NCBI GenBank assembly: GCA_927443345.1
Contig: CAKMKJ010000054.1
Span: 1 to 50,383 of the forward strand
From: an uncultured Anaerolineaceae bacterium
GTDB lineage: Bacteria; Chloroflexota; Anaerolineae; Anaerolineales; Anaerolineaceae
Length of the DNA stretch: 50,383 nt
Reading direction: 5' to 3'
The notes beneath the pieces are model-generated. The model made no database searches. It was not told the DNA's origin and saw nothing but the letters and a program-made list of their open reading frames with translations. Shown here in pieces: positions 25,701-34,405 of the stretch. Made by a program: the position numbers and the translations under genes. Every line of letters begins with the position of its first letter. The stretch's first letter is position 1.

Positions 25701-28700
25701 CATGTGACACCTTAACAGTTGCAAATACGGTAAATCCTCCAACCATTTCAAAATCCTTTTTAACCGATCCCGTAATTATTGGTACAACTTCACCTCTAGA
25801 GTTTACAATTACCAATCCCAATTCAACCACTTTAACCGGTATCGGCTTTTCAGATCTGCTGCCGGTTGGTTTGGTGGTTGCCTCACCGCCAAACGCTACA
25901 CAATGTAATGGCACTTTGACTGCCACTGTTGATGTGGATACATCACGACATTTAATAACCCTGACGGGTGGCAGCATCGCGGCCAATAGTTCTTGCACCG
26001 TGACGGTTGGCACTAAAGCTGCTATCGGCGGTGTGTACGCAAACGTGACCGGTAATGTCACGTCAACTGAGGGGGGATCGGGGAATATCGCCTCTGATAA
26101 CCTTACAGTTATTGCTCCACCATTAATTTCTAAGGTGTTTAATTTATCAACAATTACTAGAGGTGCTACCAGCACGTTAACCTTTACCGTTACAAATCCT
26201 GCTGAAAACACGGTTGCATTAACAGGTGTCAGTTTTACCGATACTTTTCCTGCAGGGGTTAAGGTAATTGAACCCCCAAATGTGGTTATTTCTCCTAACT
26301 GCGGAAGCCCAACATTTGCACCCGCTGCAAACGACACCACTTTGAGTTTTACCAATGGAACTATTCAACCGGAATCTACTGGTAACAATGTTTGTACTGT
26401 TCAGGTTGATGTGACAGCAGTAAATGGTGGTGTCTATAACAACATTACTGGAAAAGTGAATTCAACCAATGGCGGTCAAGGGAGCACGGCGGCTGCCACA
26501 CTCACTGCGAATGGTGTTGGACTTTCACTATTAAAATCAACCTCAACTTCGTACTATACAGCCATTGGAAATACGATTGTATATAATTATCTTTTAACCA
26601 ACACGGGCACAGCGGTTTTATATGCTCCATTTACGGTCAGTGATAACAAAATAACAGGTACTATCGATTGCGGCAATGGTGGCACAGTAACTTCGCTTGC
26701 CCCTGCGGCCACCACAACCTGTTCAGCGAACTATGCCGTTGTTTCAGGCGATATTACGACAAAATCAGTGACTAATACAGCAACAGCAACGGCCAAAGAT
26801 GCCGAAACAGGGGGTGGAGATGTTTCTTCAAACAGCAGCAGCGTGACAGTCCCTTTTTCACGACTAACCCTTGATAAAACAACTGCAACAACGGGTTATC
26901 GTGCTGTCGGTGATCGGATTGATTACACCTATACCCTGACCAACACCGGTAACACAACCTTGTATTCCCCCTTTACCATTTTTGATGATCATTTTGCATC
27001 TTTTTCTTGTGGTAGTGCGACCGTTTTACCGCCGAGTGCTGTAACCTCATGTTCAAAAACCGGTACAAGCCGATACACCGTGACAGCAGGCGATGTGACC
27101 GCAGGGTCTGTTATAAATATTGCAACCGCCACAGCTAATGATGGCAGCACTGGCACAATCAATTCAAATTCTGATTCAGTTACGGTCTATGCAATCATCG
27201 GTCCGGTAATATCAAAATCTTTTTCGCCCAATCCTGTCGCGGTTGGCGGAACTTCTTTGTTAACATTTACTATTACTAATCCAAATTCAGTGTCTTCGTT
27301 AACAGGAGTAGCTTTTACTGATACCTTCCCGGAAGGAATGACGAAAGTTTCTGACCCTTCTGGAGCGCAATGTGGCGGCTCTGTCACCAGTACAGCCAAT
27401 TCAATTACGCTTGCCAATGGTTTCATCATCCCCAGCGGATCATGTACGGTGACTATTCTGGTGTCAGCGGATGTACCAAAACAATATCCTAATGTGAGTG
27501 GTACAGTCTCCTCGACCAATGGAGGCAATGGTAACACTGCATCTGCTACCTTAACTGTACTGGATGCACCAACGATTTCTAAATCATTTACACCAGACGC
27601 CATTATTGAAAATGGAACAAGCACGCTTACTATCACCATTTCCAATCCAACTGGAAACACAGGCACTTTAACTGGTGTTGGTTTCACAGACAGTTTCCCC
27701 ACCGGATTGAAGGTTAAAGACCCCCCAAATATTGTCTTTTCTGCCGGTTGTGGATCACCTACTTTTTCACCTGTTGCCAACGATGTTTCACTAACTTTTA
27801 GCGGCGGCACGATTGCTTCTGGTGGCACATGTGTGGTTTCTGTAGATGTGACGGCACCTTTTGGGGTTTATAACAACAACACTCAGGCAGTAACCTCTAC
27901 CAATGGTGGCACGGGTGTCCCATCCAATGTGGCGACATTAACTGTCAGCGAAGCAGTGGATCTTTCAATCACCAAAACTGATGGAAAAGTTGCCAAGAAC
28001 AAAGGGCAAGCAGTTATTTATACAATTGAAGTATTAAATGCAGGGCCAAGTGCTGCAAATGGTGCGACGGTTTATGACACTTTTCCATCGTCTTTAATTT
28101 CTCCCACCTGGACATGTGTGGCGGATACTGGTGCCACATGTGCCGCCAGTGGAAGCGGCAATATTCTGGATGTGGTCAATTTGCCTGCCGGGAAAAAAGT
28201 TACCTATACAGTCACGACCAGCATTGCTGCCAATGCAACCACGGATGTAAAAAATACTGCTTCGGTGGTTCCTCCATCTGGTTTGGTAGATTTAAATGAA
28301 GGGAATAATTCTAGTGTAGACGTAAATGGATTAAACGGATTAACCATTGCGAAAACGATCGATGAGGACGAAGGTTATTTTTTTGAAGAGGTTGGAGAGT
28401 TAGTTCACTATGCTTATAAGGTCACCAATTCTGGTACATCAACTTTAGTCGCTCCATTCATAGTTGTTGATGATAATGTTGATGCTGCAAATGGAGAAGT
28501 GGTGTGTGCTTCGGTTCCAACAACTTTAGCACCGGCAGGTTTCTTTACTTGTTCGGCAACCCATACTGTTACACAATCTGACCTGGATTCGAATTTTATT
28601 ACGAACAATGTAACCGCCACTGCAAAAGATGGTGATGGTGATACTGTAACTTCAAATACGGCAACTAAAACGGTCAGCGCAAATCAAGGGCCGTTAATTG

Positions 28701-30211
28701 GGATTGCCAAAGAAGTCACCAAGATTGAAAAAGTAAGTGCAGGCACACACGATGTGACTATGACTATTTTGATCAAAAACTATGGAAATGTTACCCTCCA
28801 TAACGTTTTGGTCACCGATAATTTGGCGAATACATTTCCGACGCCAACTACTTTTTCGGTTCAGTCTATTACTAGTACAGATACCACCTTGGTGTTAAAT
28901 AACAATTCTGATGGAACACCAATCTTTAATGGAAGTTCGAATATTAACCTTTTGGGAGTTGGTAATACTCTTGAGGTTGGGCAGAGTAAGTCGTTCACGC
29001 TGGTTGTCAGGGTAATTCCAACCTCTAGTGGACCGTATTTGAATTCAGCGATTGCTTATGGTACAAGTCCCGCTAATCAAGTCGTCAATGATTTATCGCA
29101 ATCCGGGTTAGATCCAGATCCCGCTCCACACGACTACGATCCAACGAATAATAATGAAGCTACGGGTGTTAATTTTGGTGCTCGCATCTTTGATCCTCCT
29201 TTTGGAATCAAAACACTGGATGCAAATCTACAACCGTATTTACAATGGACCATGGTTTGGATTAATGACACCAACATTGTTGGTGTTCATGCGGTTGTGC
29301 ACGACCCAATTCCGATTTTTACTGAATATGTACCAGGACTAATAGACAGCGGTTATGGTGTTCCAAGTGGCGCTCCTGCAGGTTCAACTTCTCTAGGCGT
29401 CTCGTGTACAGCTACTGCGGGTTCAACTGCCACGACCACTACCTTATGCTATTACGAAGGCCCAACGGACACGTATCCACGGGGACAGATCATTTGGCAG
29501 GGCATACTTGGGCCTGACCTTGGAGTGGTTGATCCAAAAGACGCCAGAAACGCCATTTCGATTACTTTTGGGGTTAGAGTAAACGATAGTTTAGTGGTAA
29601 GTAATAATGCCTTTATTGACAGTGATCTCAATGGAGATGGAGATGTCGATGATGCGGGTGAAAGGTCTGTTGCTCTTGCTAGTTACGTCTGGGACATAAC
29701 CCCTGCCAATTTGCCTGCTACAGGGTTCGCTCCAAATCAGGTTAGTCTTTTGCCAAAGCAAACCTCACTTTATAATGGGTTAGGGAATATTTGGCTTGAA
29801 GTTCCGAAATTGGGTCTGAAAATGCCCATTGTTGGTGTGCCAATGGAAGAAAATTTCTGGGACGTTTCATGGTTGGGGGATAAGGCAGGCTGGTTGGATG
29901 AAACGGCTTATCCAACGAGTTCTGGCAACTCGGTTATCACTGGCCATGTTTATCTCCCAAATGGCAAGCCAGGCCCATTTATTGATCTTAAAAAATTGGG
30001 TTGGAATGACATCATTACCATTCATGTCGGTGACAAGGAATTCAACTATCGTGTTCGGCAAGCCAAGCTGGTTAAACCAGATGATCTTACTGTACTGAAA
30101 AGTGAGTCTTCGAGTTGGATCACGCTTGTCACTTGCCAGGGTTATGATGAAGAGAGTGACAGCTATCTCTATCGGCAGGTGGTCAGGGCTGAATTGGTAG
30201 ATGTAAAATAA
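22799..30211 (+). CDS. Giant secreted repeat protein with LPATGF motif and C-terminal sortase domain
   Basis: A 2470-residue secreted protein. ATG at 22799 follows GGAG and begins a signal peptide (about 1-34, ending near VKAQ). About 17 immunoglobulin-like modules follow. Eleven are of one type (ISKSF...TNPN...TDTLP) carrying a conserved cysteine pair, probably a disulfide. Others resemble DUF11 (about 27955-28330) and TNTG-type repeats (around 26518, 26860 and 28336). A DLNGDGDVDD calcium-type loop comes before LPATGF (residues 2305-2310). The last 150 residues are a sortase domain with H2383, C2446 and R2459. There is no C-terminal membrane helix or basic tail. Likely a surface or matrix adhesin; attachment is unclear. 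Confidence 0.88.
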   Translation: MKINFVWVLKVLLAIGFIFGLLAQTSISIVKAQDTSFPAQVNNFFTPTTIGSGGTSVFTITITNPNGFPLTLSTIPAGISNTLPSGVTFASPANAATTCVGGSVSTFGNTISLIGGTVPAAGTGFGICSITVNVTSTTPNTYYNTIDALALKATDPTGTISITNQTPSSSNLVVSAITPPSLSKSFSSNTRWVGQNSTLTIRIRNNDLNYDLTQVSLTDNLPTNVKIAGTPTVTISANCGAPTITASAGSSFITVSNATIPKNTFCDIGVNVTSDTAGVYLNSIPARAITTQQGVTNSSAASAPINFQSIGMTKSFAVANMVVGGTTTMSILMQNPTSSPYTSVTFTDTMPSGLTVVSSDSSQCGGTVTIGSGGQSLSFSGGTIPAGSTTTPGACTITATVTGSIAGSFTNTIPANSITTDTSGVTNVTDVSSNITIYNPGAGITSRSKAFSPATIKVDGISTLTIRVRAPADTQLTGFSISDSLPIGVRVADVPAASKGTNCQGGVFSPSAGDILLTYSGGTIPAGQECVLTVNVTSSTKGVFTNTISPANISNDQGRNITSSFSANLTVSGLSVSKAFFPPTVDINGISTFTVTLTNTNSNYLENVSFLDTLPTNIVVASTPNVRSTCGLGVDVSSGTSVSLSGGIIPAQVGSVPGVCRIDVDVKGVTIGAMTNTIASGAVTGTIHGTSPEVVVSNPSAATAPITVADLTIGVVKEFAVPGQVNMGSSSKMTVTLTNPNNAQLVGIGFTDNLPTISEPTVGRLLVADPANASTGNCGGALSIAPDRFSFTFSGGSLAANSTCSLSIDITSNVRDGLTNTIPANAVTSTNGASNPLSAVATLNNIPGAVVLKKFLTNPMGTGSQTTMQISIQNVANFALTQVGLLDILPLGLVPVNIPLSLGEQSQCGGIMAYDVDTRRLTLTGGALGAASTCTIQIAVTSSSAGSYQNCIQAGALTNTEGATNDLTCDTLTVANTVNPPTISKSFLTDPVIIGTTSPLEFTITNPNSTTLTGIGFSDLLPVGLVVASPPNATQCNGTLTATVDVDTSRHLITLTGGSIAANSSCTVTVGTKAAIGGVYANVTGNVTSTEGGSGNIASDNLTVIAPPLISKVFNLSTITRGATSTLTFTVTNPAENTVALTGVSFTDTFPAGVKVIEPPNVVISPNCGSPTFAPAANDTTLSFTNGTIQPESTGNNVCTVQVDVTAVNGGVYNNITGKVNSTNGGQGSTAAATLTANGVGLSLLKSTSTSYYTAIGNTIVYNYLLTNTGTAVLYAPFTVSDNKITGTIDCGNGGTVTSLAPAATTTCSANYAVVSGDITTKSVTNTATATAKDAETGGGDVSSNSSSVTVPFSRLTLDKTTATTGYRAVGDRIDYTYTLTNTGNTTLYSPFTIFDDHFASFSCGSATVLPPSAVTSCSKTGTSRYTVTAGDVTAGSVINIATATANDGSTGTINSNSDSVTVYAIIGPVISKSFSPNPVAVGGTSLLTFTITNPNSVSSLTGVAFTDTFPEGMTKVSDPSGAQCGGSVTSTANSITLANGFIIPSGSCTVTILVSADVPKQYPNVSGTVSSTNGGNGNTASATLTVLDAPTISKSFTPDAIIENGTSTLTITISNPTGNTGTLTGVGFTDSFPTGLKVKDPPNIVFSAGCGSPTFSPVANDVSLTFSGGTIASGGTCVVSVDVTAPFGVYNNNTQAVTSTNGGTGVPSNVATLTVSEAVDLSITKTDGKVAKNKGQAVIYTIEVLNAGPSAANGATVYDTFPSSLISPTWTCVADTGATCAASGSGNILDVVNLPAGKKVTYTVTTSIAANATTDVKNTASVVPPSGLVDLNEGNNSSVDVNGLNGLTIAKTIDEDEGYFFEEVGELVHYAYKVTNSGTSTLVAPFIVVDDNVDAANGEVVCASVPTTLAPAGFFTCSATHTVTQSDLDSNFITNNVTATAKDGDGDTVTSNTATKTVSANQGPLIGIAKEVTKIEKVSAGTHDVTMTILIKNYGNVTLHNVLVTDNLANTFPTPTTFSVQSITSTDTTLVLNNNSDGTPIFNGSSNINLLGVGNTLEVGQSKSFTLVVRVIPTSSGPYLNSAIAYGTSPANQVVNDLSQSGLDPDPAPHDYDPTNNNEATGVNFGARIFDPPFGIKTLDANLQPYLQWTMVWINDTNIVGVHAVVHDPIPIFTEYVPGLIDSGYGVPSGAPAGSTSLGVSCTATAGSTATTTTLCYYEGPTDTYPRGQIIWQGILGPDLGVVDPKDARNAISITFGVRVNDSLVVSNNAFIDSDLNGDGDVDDAGERSVALASYVWDITPANLPATGFAPNQVSLLPKQTSLYNGLGNIWLEVPKLGLKMPIVGVPMEENFWDVSWLGDKAGWLDETAYPTSSGNSVITGHVYLPNGKPGPFIDLKKLGWNDIITIHVGDKEFNYRVRQAKLVKPDDLTVLKSESSSWITLVTCQGYDEESDSYLYRQVVRAELVDVK

Positions 30212-30223
30212 AAAATTGATCAC

Positions 30224-30260
30224 AAAAACTCCTCCTGTGCCACTTGCAGGAGGAGTTTTT
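30224..30260. terminator. Bidirectional rho-independent terminator
   Basis: Perfect 14-base arms (30224-30237 and 30247-30260) with A5 on one side and T5 on the other. It lies between the convergent ends of the giant gene and the ABC-2 operon. Confidence 0.92.
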
Positions 30261-30292
30261 GTCAATTTGATAACAGGTTTGATTGGCATCTT

Positions 30293-31417
30293 TTATCTAT
30301 AAAAAATTTGTTTATCATTTAAACGCCGATAAACCAGTACGCCAATGACAAAATAAAGCAGCGAAAGCAGCAGGGATGTTCCAGTGCGAAAGCCAACTTC
30401 AGCCAGATTGGCTCCACCTGAAAGCACTTGTTGAAGCGCGAGCATGCTGTGTGATGCGGGAATGAAGTCAAACAAGTTGATTGGATGGTCTAGCAACGTG
30501 AATAATACCGGGGTAGGCATGGCAAAGAATGCCCCAGAAAGAAAAACCTGAATCATTGAAACAGCACTTCCTGTGTTGAGGGCATCGGTGTCTGTACGCA
30601 TAAAACAACCCAGCAGCAATCCCATGCCCACCGAACTGAAAGCCAAAATGATGCCGATACCCAAGGCCAGAAGTAAGGAACCACGATTTTGAAAACCCAG
30701 CGCCAGCGCAGCACCAAACATCAACAAAACCTGGATTGCAGCAACGACTAATTGGGATAGGCAAAGACCGCCCAGAAACTCGGCAGGACGCAGCAGACTC
30801 AGATCCAGGCGGCGCAGTGTACCCCAACGACGCTCACGTCCAATTAACATGGCAGTTTGTGGGATGATCAGCAGAATGGCGAAGACCATCATGCCGGGCA
30901 CGTAGGCCTCAAATTCGCTCATCGGACGAGGGTGTGTCAAAGGTTTCACCTGAAGGATAAAACGATCGGGTTTACCTTGTTCCCTTTCCAACCAGGGGAG
31001 AATTACCGCTTCCAATTGTGTGCTGGCTTTAATGAAATTCATGTACAAAGCGTCACCGCGAATGGTGTAGTGCACCAACCCATCAGATTCTTCTTCCAAA
31101 ATCAATAAGGCGGCCGCTCTGCGATCTTTCAATGCATTTTCGGCTTCTTCACGGCTGTTAATGGTGATTACTTCGAAATTAGGGCGGCCATCACTATAGA
31201 CGGCAGTAGATACTTCCGCCAGAAGACCATCCGCTTTATTGGTATGAGAAAGTACTATGACAGGATACGTGGCAGTTTTTGGTGTGTGCCCATAACCTAT
31301 ATAGCATATCAGCATAAAGAAGGCGGGTAGTCCTAAAACAAAAACCAACAGAATCGGGTCTCGCATAGTTTCTACCAGGGTCTTCTTTGCAACCAGTAGA
31401 ATGCGTTTGAGGTTCAT
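30293..31417 (-). CDS. ABC-2 type transporter permease
   Basis: A 374-residue membrane protein of the DrrB/YhgE-like ABC-2 exporter family. It has an N-terminal helix (about 20-42), a large extracytoplasmic domain (about 45-170) and a C-terminal cluster of five to six helices starting with GMMVFAILLIIPQTAMLIGRE. The start overlaps the ATPase stop by four bases (31414-31417). It is the last gene of a four-gene tetR-permease-ATPase-permease operon. It probably forms a heterodimer with the other permease to export a drug, lipid or toxic hydrophobic compound. Confidence 0.9.
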   Translation of the reverse strand: MNLKRILLVAKKTLVETMRDPILLVFVLGLPAFFMLICYIGYGHTPKTATYPVIVLSHTNKADGLLAEVSTAVYSDGRPNFEVITINSREEAENALKDRRAAALLILEEESDGLVHYTIRGDALYMNFIKASTQLEAVILPWLEREQGKPDRFILQVKPLTHPRPMSEFEAYVPGMMVFAILLIIPQTAMLIGRERRWGTLRRLDLSLLRPAEFLGGLCLSQLVVAAIQVLLMFGAALALGFQNRGSLLLALGIGIILAFSSVGMGLLLGCFMRTDTDALNTGSAVSMIQVFLSGAFFAMPTPVLFTLLDHPINLFDFIPASHSMLALQQVLSGGANLAEVGFRTGTSLLLSLLYFVIGVLVYRRLNDKQIFYR

Positions 31418-32361
31418 TCGCGTAACCGCCTTCCGGTCAGTTGGATAAAGACATCTTCAAGTGTGTTCTGGCGGATTTTTACTTCTCCGGGGGCAAAACC
31501 GGCATTTATCAATCTTTCTAAAATGGAAGGCAGATGAGCAATTGAATTCAATGCACGTATATGCAGACTATGGCTGTTTTCTTCATATGTGACTTTATCT
31601 GCAAACCCAATCAATGCACGATTGGCAGTTTCAGCATCCGCGAGGCCGTTGGTCAAGCTGATTTCTAGAATATCACCATCACCCGTCTGAGCTTTGAGCG
31701 CCTGGGTGGTATCCAAGACTAACAATTGGCCGTGGTCAATTATTGCAACCCTGTCAGCCATCCGATCAGCTTCATCCATATTGTGGGTTGTGAGGATTAC
31801 TGTTTTCTTGCGCGACAGCGATTGAATATATTCGCGGACTGAGACTCTGCTTTGTGGGTCAAGTCCGGCTTCAGGTTCATCCAGAACAATTATTTGTGGA
31901 TCATGTACCAGTGCCATGGCGATATTTAAACGGCGCTGCATCCCACCCGAGAGTGTGCCGGCGCGTTTGTGGCTTTTTTCTTCAAGGTTAAGCTCTTGCA
32001 ACAGTCGTTTAGCATTTTCGCGGGCTTTGCGTTCGGGCAGGTTGTACATTTGAGCAACAAAAATTAACTGCTCAAGACAAGTTAACTTAGACCAGAGAAC
32101 AATATTTTGTGGGCAGACACCAACCATCGCCTTGGTTTCCGTACTGCCATTTGCAACTGCTTTTCCATGCAACAATACCAAACCTGAATCAGGCCGCAAT
32201 AAGCCGCACAGCATATTGATGGTGGTTGTTTTGCCGGCCCCATTGGGGCCAAGAAAACCAAAGACTTCGCCTTCTTCCACCTTTAGCGAAAGGTCTTTTA
32301 CAGCTTGAAGACCGTTATATGATTTAGAAAGATTTTGTGCTTCCAGAACGATGTTTGTCAT
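31414..32361 (-). CDS. ABC-2 transporter ATP-binding protein (DrrA-like)
   Basis: A 315-residue ATPase with Walker A GPNGAGKTT, signature LSGGMQRR, Walker B IIVLDEPEAGLDP and the switch His in LTTHNMDEADRMADR. A C-terminal extension of about 85 residues (IRQNTLEDVFIQLTGRRLRE) is typical of DrrA-type ATPases that bind their permease. It sits between two permease genes, 26 bases after the first and overlapping the second. Confidence 0.95.
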   Translation of the reverse strand: MTNIVLEAQNLSKSYNGLQAVKDLSLKVEEGEVFGFLGPNGAGKTTTINMLCGLLRPDSGLVLLHGKAVANGSTETKAMVGVCPQNIVLWSKLTCLEQLIFVAQMYNLPERKARENAKRLLQELNLEEKSHKRAGTLSGGMQRRLNIAMALVHDPQIIVLDEPEAGLDPQSRVSVREYIQSLSRKKTVILTTHNMDEADRMADRVAIIDHGQLLVLDTTQALKAQTGDGDILEISLTNGLADAETANRALIGFADKVTYEENSHSLHIRALNSIAHLPSILERLINAGFAPGEVKIRQNTLEDVFIQLTGRRLRE

Positions 32362-32387
32362 AATAGTTCCTTCATTGTTGTTATCAT

Positions 32388-33527
32388 TTAACGAGTTTCA
32401 CTTAACACATTTCGTTGATAAAGCCATATTCCGATCACGATTATTACTAAAGACAGCAGTATCATCATTATCAGTTCATACCCCAGGCTGTTGATTCCTT
32501 GTCCATAAAGGACTACTTTGCTCATGGCTCGGGCAGCGTGAGTGGATGGCATAATGTCGTAGGGTTGAACCGATTGTCCGAATATGCTAAACCATTCAGC
32601 GATGGGCATGGGAAATATAGAGCCTGAAAGAAATACTAAAGGAACCATAAGGGCAGTGCCATATCCAGTGGCTTCGCCTTCATTTTTTGAAAAGGCAGCA
32701 GCTATGAATCCAGCGCCGGTGGCGCTTAACCCGGCCAAAACACCAATGCCTATTGCAAGTGGCAGGCTGCCGACAGGTTTAAAACCGACCAAGGCTGCCA
32801 CCCCGAAGGTTATCGCCATTTGCACCAAAGAAAGGATCAATCCAGCCAGGGTAATTCCACCTAAATAATGGGCTGCACGGGCTTTGCTCAATCGAATGCG
32901 CTTTATTGTGCCGTCACTGCGTTCATGGGTAAGCAGCAATGCGTTTGTGATGACTCCGAATAAGACGCCGAAGATCACGATTCCTGGCATTCCAACCTGA
33001 AAATCATTCAACGTACCTGTATTTGGAAGAAACTCAATTTTTGTGGGGAGTTCTTGCTGCCATCCGGTGAGTTTGTCGGAGTAGATTTGCAGGAGTCCTC
33101 GTAAAAAACTCTGCGCAAAGGCATAGGTGTCATTTAATGGGTCACCCAACATTTCAATTTGCACTGGCTCAGGCTGATTTTTCAGAATGGCAGAACTGAA
33201 TTTAGATGGCAGTGTCACCAGCATAGCCGCCTTGCCCTCATTCAGCATTATTTCAGCCTGTCTTGGAGAAAACCCCTCCATGACTGTAAAAGCAGCTTTG
33301 CCGTCAAATTCTGCTTCTCGCATGGCTTCAATAAACCCTGCACCGAGTTGACCTTCATCCTGATTGACGACCAAAACGGTCAGATAGCTGGCCATGCCGC
33401 TGCTTTGTCCATATGCAAAAGAATACATTAGAACCATCATTGAGGGAAACAACAAGTAGATCAGAATGAGCTGCGGGCTGCGCCATAATTCAAGCAGGGT
33501 TTTTCGAATAAAAATCAATGTTTTCAT
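32388..33527 (-). CDS. ABC-2 type transporter permease
   Basis: A 379-residue permease with the same plan as its downstream partner: an N-terminal helix (about 15-36), an extracytoplasmic domain with LPNTGTLNDFQVGMPG just before the membrane region, then six helices including LVFLSGSIFPMPIAEW. The short PNTG string is in an ordinary loop and is not taken as a sortase motif. It starts three bases after the TetR stop, so it is under the same promoter and operator. Confidence 0.9.
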   Translation of the reverse strand: MKTLIFIRKTLLELWRSPQLILIYLLFPSMMVLMYSFAYGQSSGMASYLTVLVVNQDEGQLGAGFIEAMREAEFDGKAAFTVMEGFSPRQAEIMLNEGKAAMLVTLPSKFSSAILKNQPEPVQIEMLGDPLNDTYAFAQSFLRGLLQIYSDKLTGWQQELPTKIEFLPNTGTLNDFQVGMPGIVIFGVLFGVITNALLLTHERSDGTIKRIRLSKARAAHYLGGITLAGLILSLVQMAITFGVAALVGFKPVGSLPLAIGIGVLAGLSATGAGFIAAAFSKNEGEATGYGTALMVPLVFLSGSIFPMPIAEWFSIFGQSVQPYDIMPSTHAARAMSKVVLYGQGINSLGYELIMMILLSLVIIVIGIWLYQRNVLSETR

Positions 33528-33530
33528 TAA

Positions 33531-34229
33531 TTACCTCGAACAAAAAAAACCGTTTTCAAGAAAATCGAAAAAGCAGTTCAGGATGCGTTCTCTGCTCATT
33601 GTTACATCATGGAGTTGGTAGTATTCATTCAAATTTGGAAAAAGGACGGCATCACCAAGTGCGATCATGAGCGTATTAAGTAAGCGTGTTGCAGCTTCTA
33701 AATCTACTTCTGGATGAATCTCTCCTCGCTCACGAGCGGCCAGCAGAATCGCACGCATCATTCCTGTCAGGGCTGTGGCGATTGGGCGCACCACTTTTTC
33801 GCTTAGGCCTGGAGCATTTTGGTAGGCAGCTTGCCCGAACAGACGCACCATGCTTAGTTGTTCCTGTCCCCATTCGATACCGCCGCCCAGGTAGGCAGCC
33901 AGCCCTTCACGCAGCGGAATGGATGCGAGTTCAGCAGTGTAACTTTCGAAGAGGGCAACGGTTTGGCTGACCACCAGTTCCAGGGTAAATTCGAGCAGGT
34001 TTTCGCGGCTGCCAAAATACTGATAAAGTGAGCCAACGGCAACATTGCTGCGTGAAGCTACTTGTTTGATGTTCACATCTGCTGGCCCGTTTTCGGCGGC
34101 TTCATCCAGAATGGCAAGGATGATGGTTTGCTGCTTTTCCAGATCCAACCGGCGGAAAGTGCGTGTGATACAGCCTTTTTCTTCGGCTTCCTGTATAAAA
34201 GATGATAAATTAGTGAATATTATATTCAT
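33531..34229 (-). CDS. TetR family repressor of the ABC-2 operon
   Basis: A 232-residue regulator. The N-terminal helix-turn-helix is DVNIKQVASRSNVAVGSLYQYF (about 52-73), preceded by a long N-terminal extension of about 30 residues. The ligand-binding C-terminal half includes LVVSQTVALFESYTAELASI. It is the first gene of the exporter operon, and a perfect palindrome (34232-34254) ends two bases before its start codon. It is therefore likely to repress itself and the exporter until an effector binds. Confidence 0.9.
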   Translation of the reverse strand: MNIIFTNLSSFIQEAEEKGCITRTFRRLDLEKQQTIILAILDEAAENGPADVNIKQVASRSNVAVGSLYQYFGSRENLLEFTLELVVSQTVALFESYTAELASIPLREGLAAYLGGGIEWGQEQLSMVRLFGQAAYQNAPGLSEKVVRPIATALTGMMRAILLAARERGEIHPEVDLEAATRLLNTLMIALGDAVLFPNLNEYYQLHDVTMSRERILNCFFDFLENGFFCSR

Positions 34230-34231
34230 AA

Positions 34232-34254
34232 AATATGAACCTCAAGTTCATATT
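34232..34254. promoter_or_regulatory. TetR operator at the start of the exporter operon
   Basis: Perfect nine-base arms AATATGAAC/GTTCATATT with a five-base spacer, two bases upstream of the tetR start codon. The only ribosome-site-like bases (GAGG on the minus strand) lie inside it. Confidence 0.75.
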
Positions 34255-34405
34255 AAATCATAAAAATTATATTCTTGCAAGGGTTTTCCTTAAAAAATAA
34301 CTGAAAGTAAAACATTATTGATTGTCTAAATTAGGTGTTGTTATCAAATATTCCACTATAATTCCATCTTTGGTGCAAAAATATTATGAAAGCCGGGTTT
34401 GAAGG

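Noticed and set aside
27187-27828. Long minus-strand open frames inside the giant repeat gene (also at 25654-26355, 23818-24165)
   Set aside because: They are antisense to a continuous, well-supported repeat protein and arise from its biased codon use; the predicted peptides are low-complexity Val/Pro-rich and lack ribosome sites.
22799-30211. CRISPR-like or tandem DNA repeats in the giant gene
   Set aside because: Repeats are visible only at protein level and are about 115-135 residues and divergent; no exact DNA repeats with spacers.
32995-33030. LPNTG in the ABC-2 permease as a sortase signal
   Set aside because: It lies in a loop in the middle of a polytopic permease, with no sorting-signal context.
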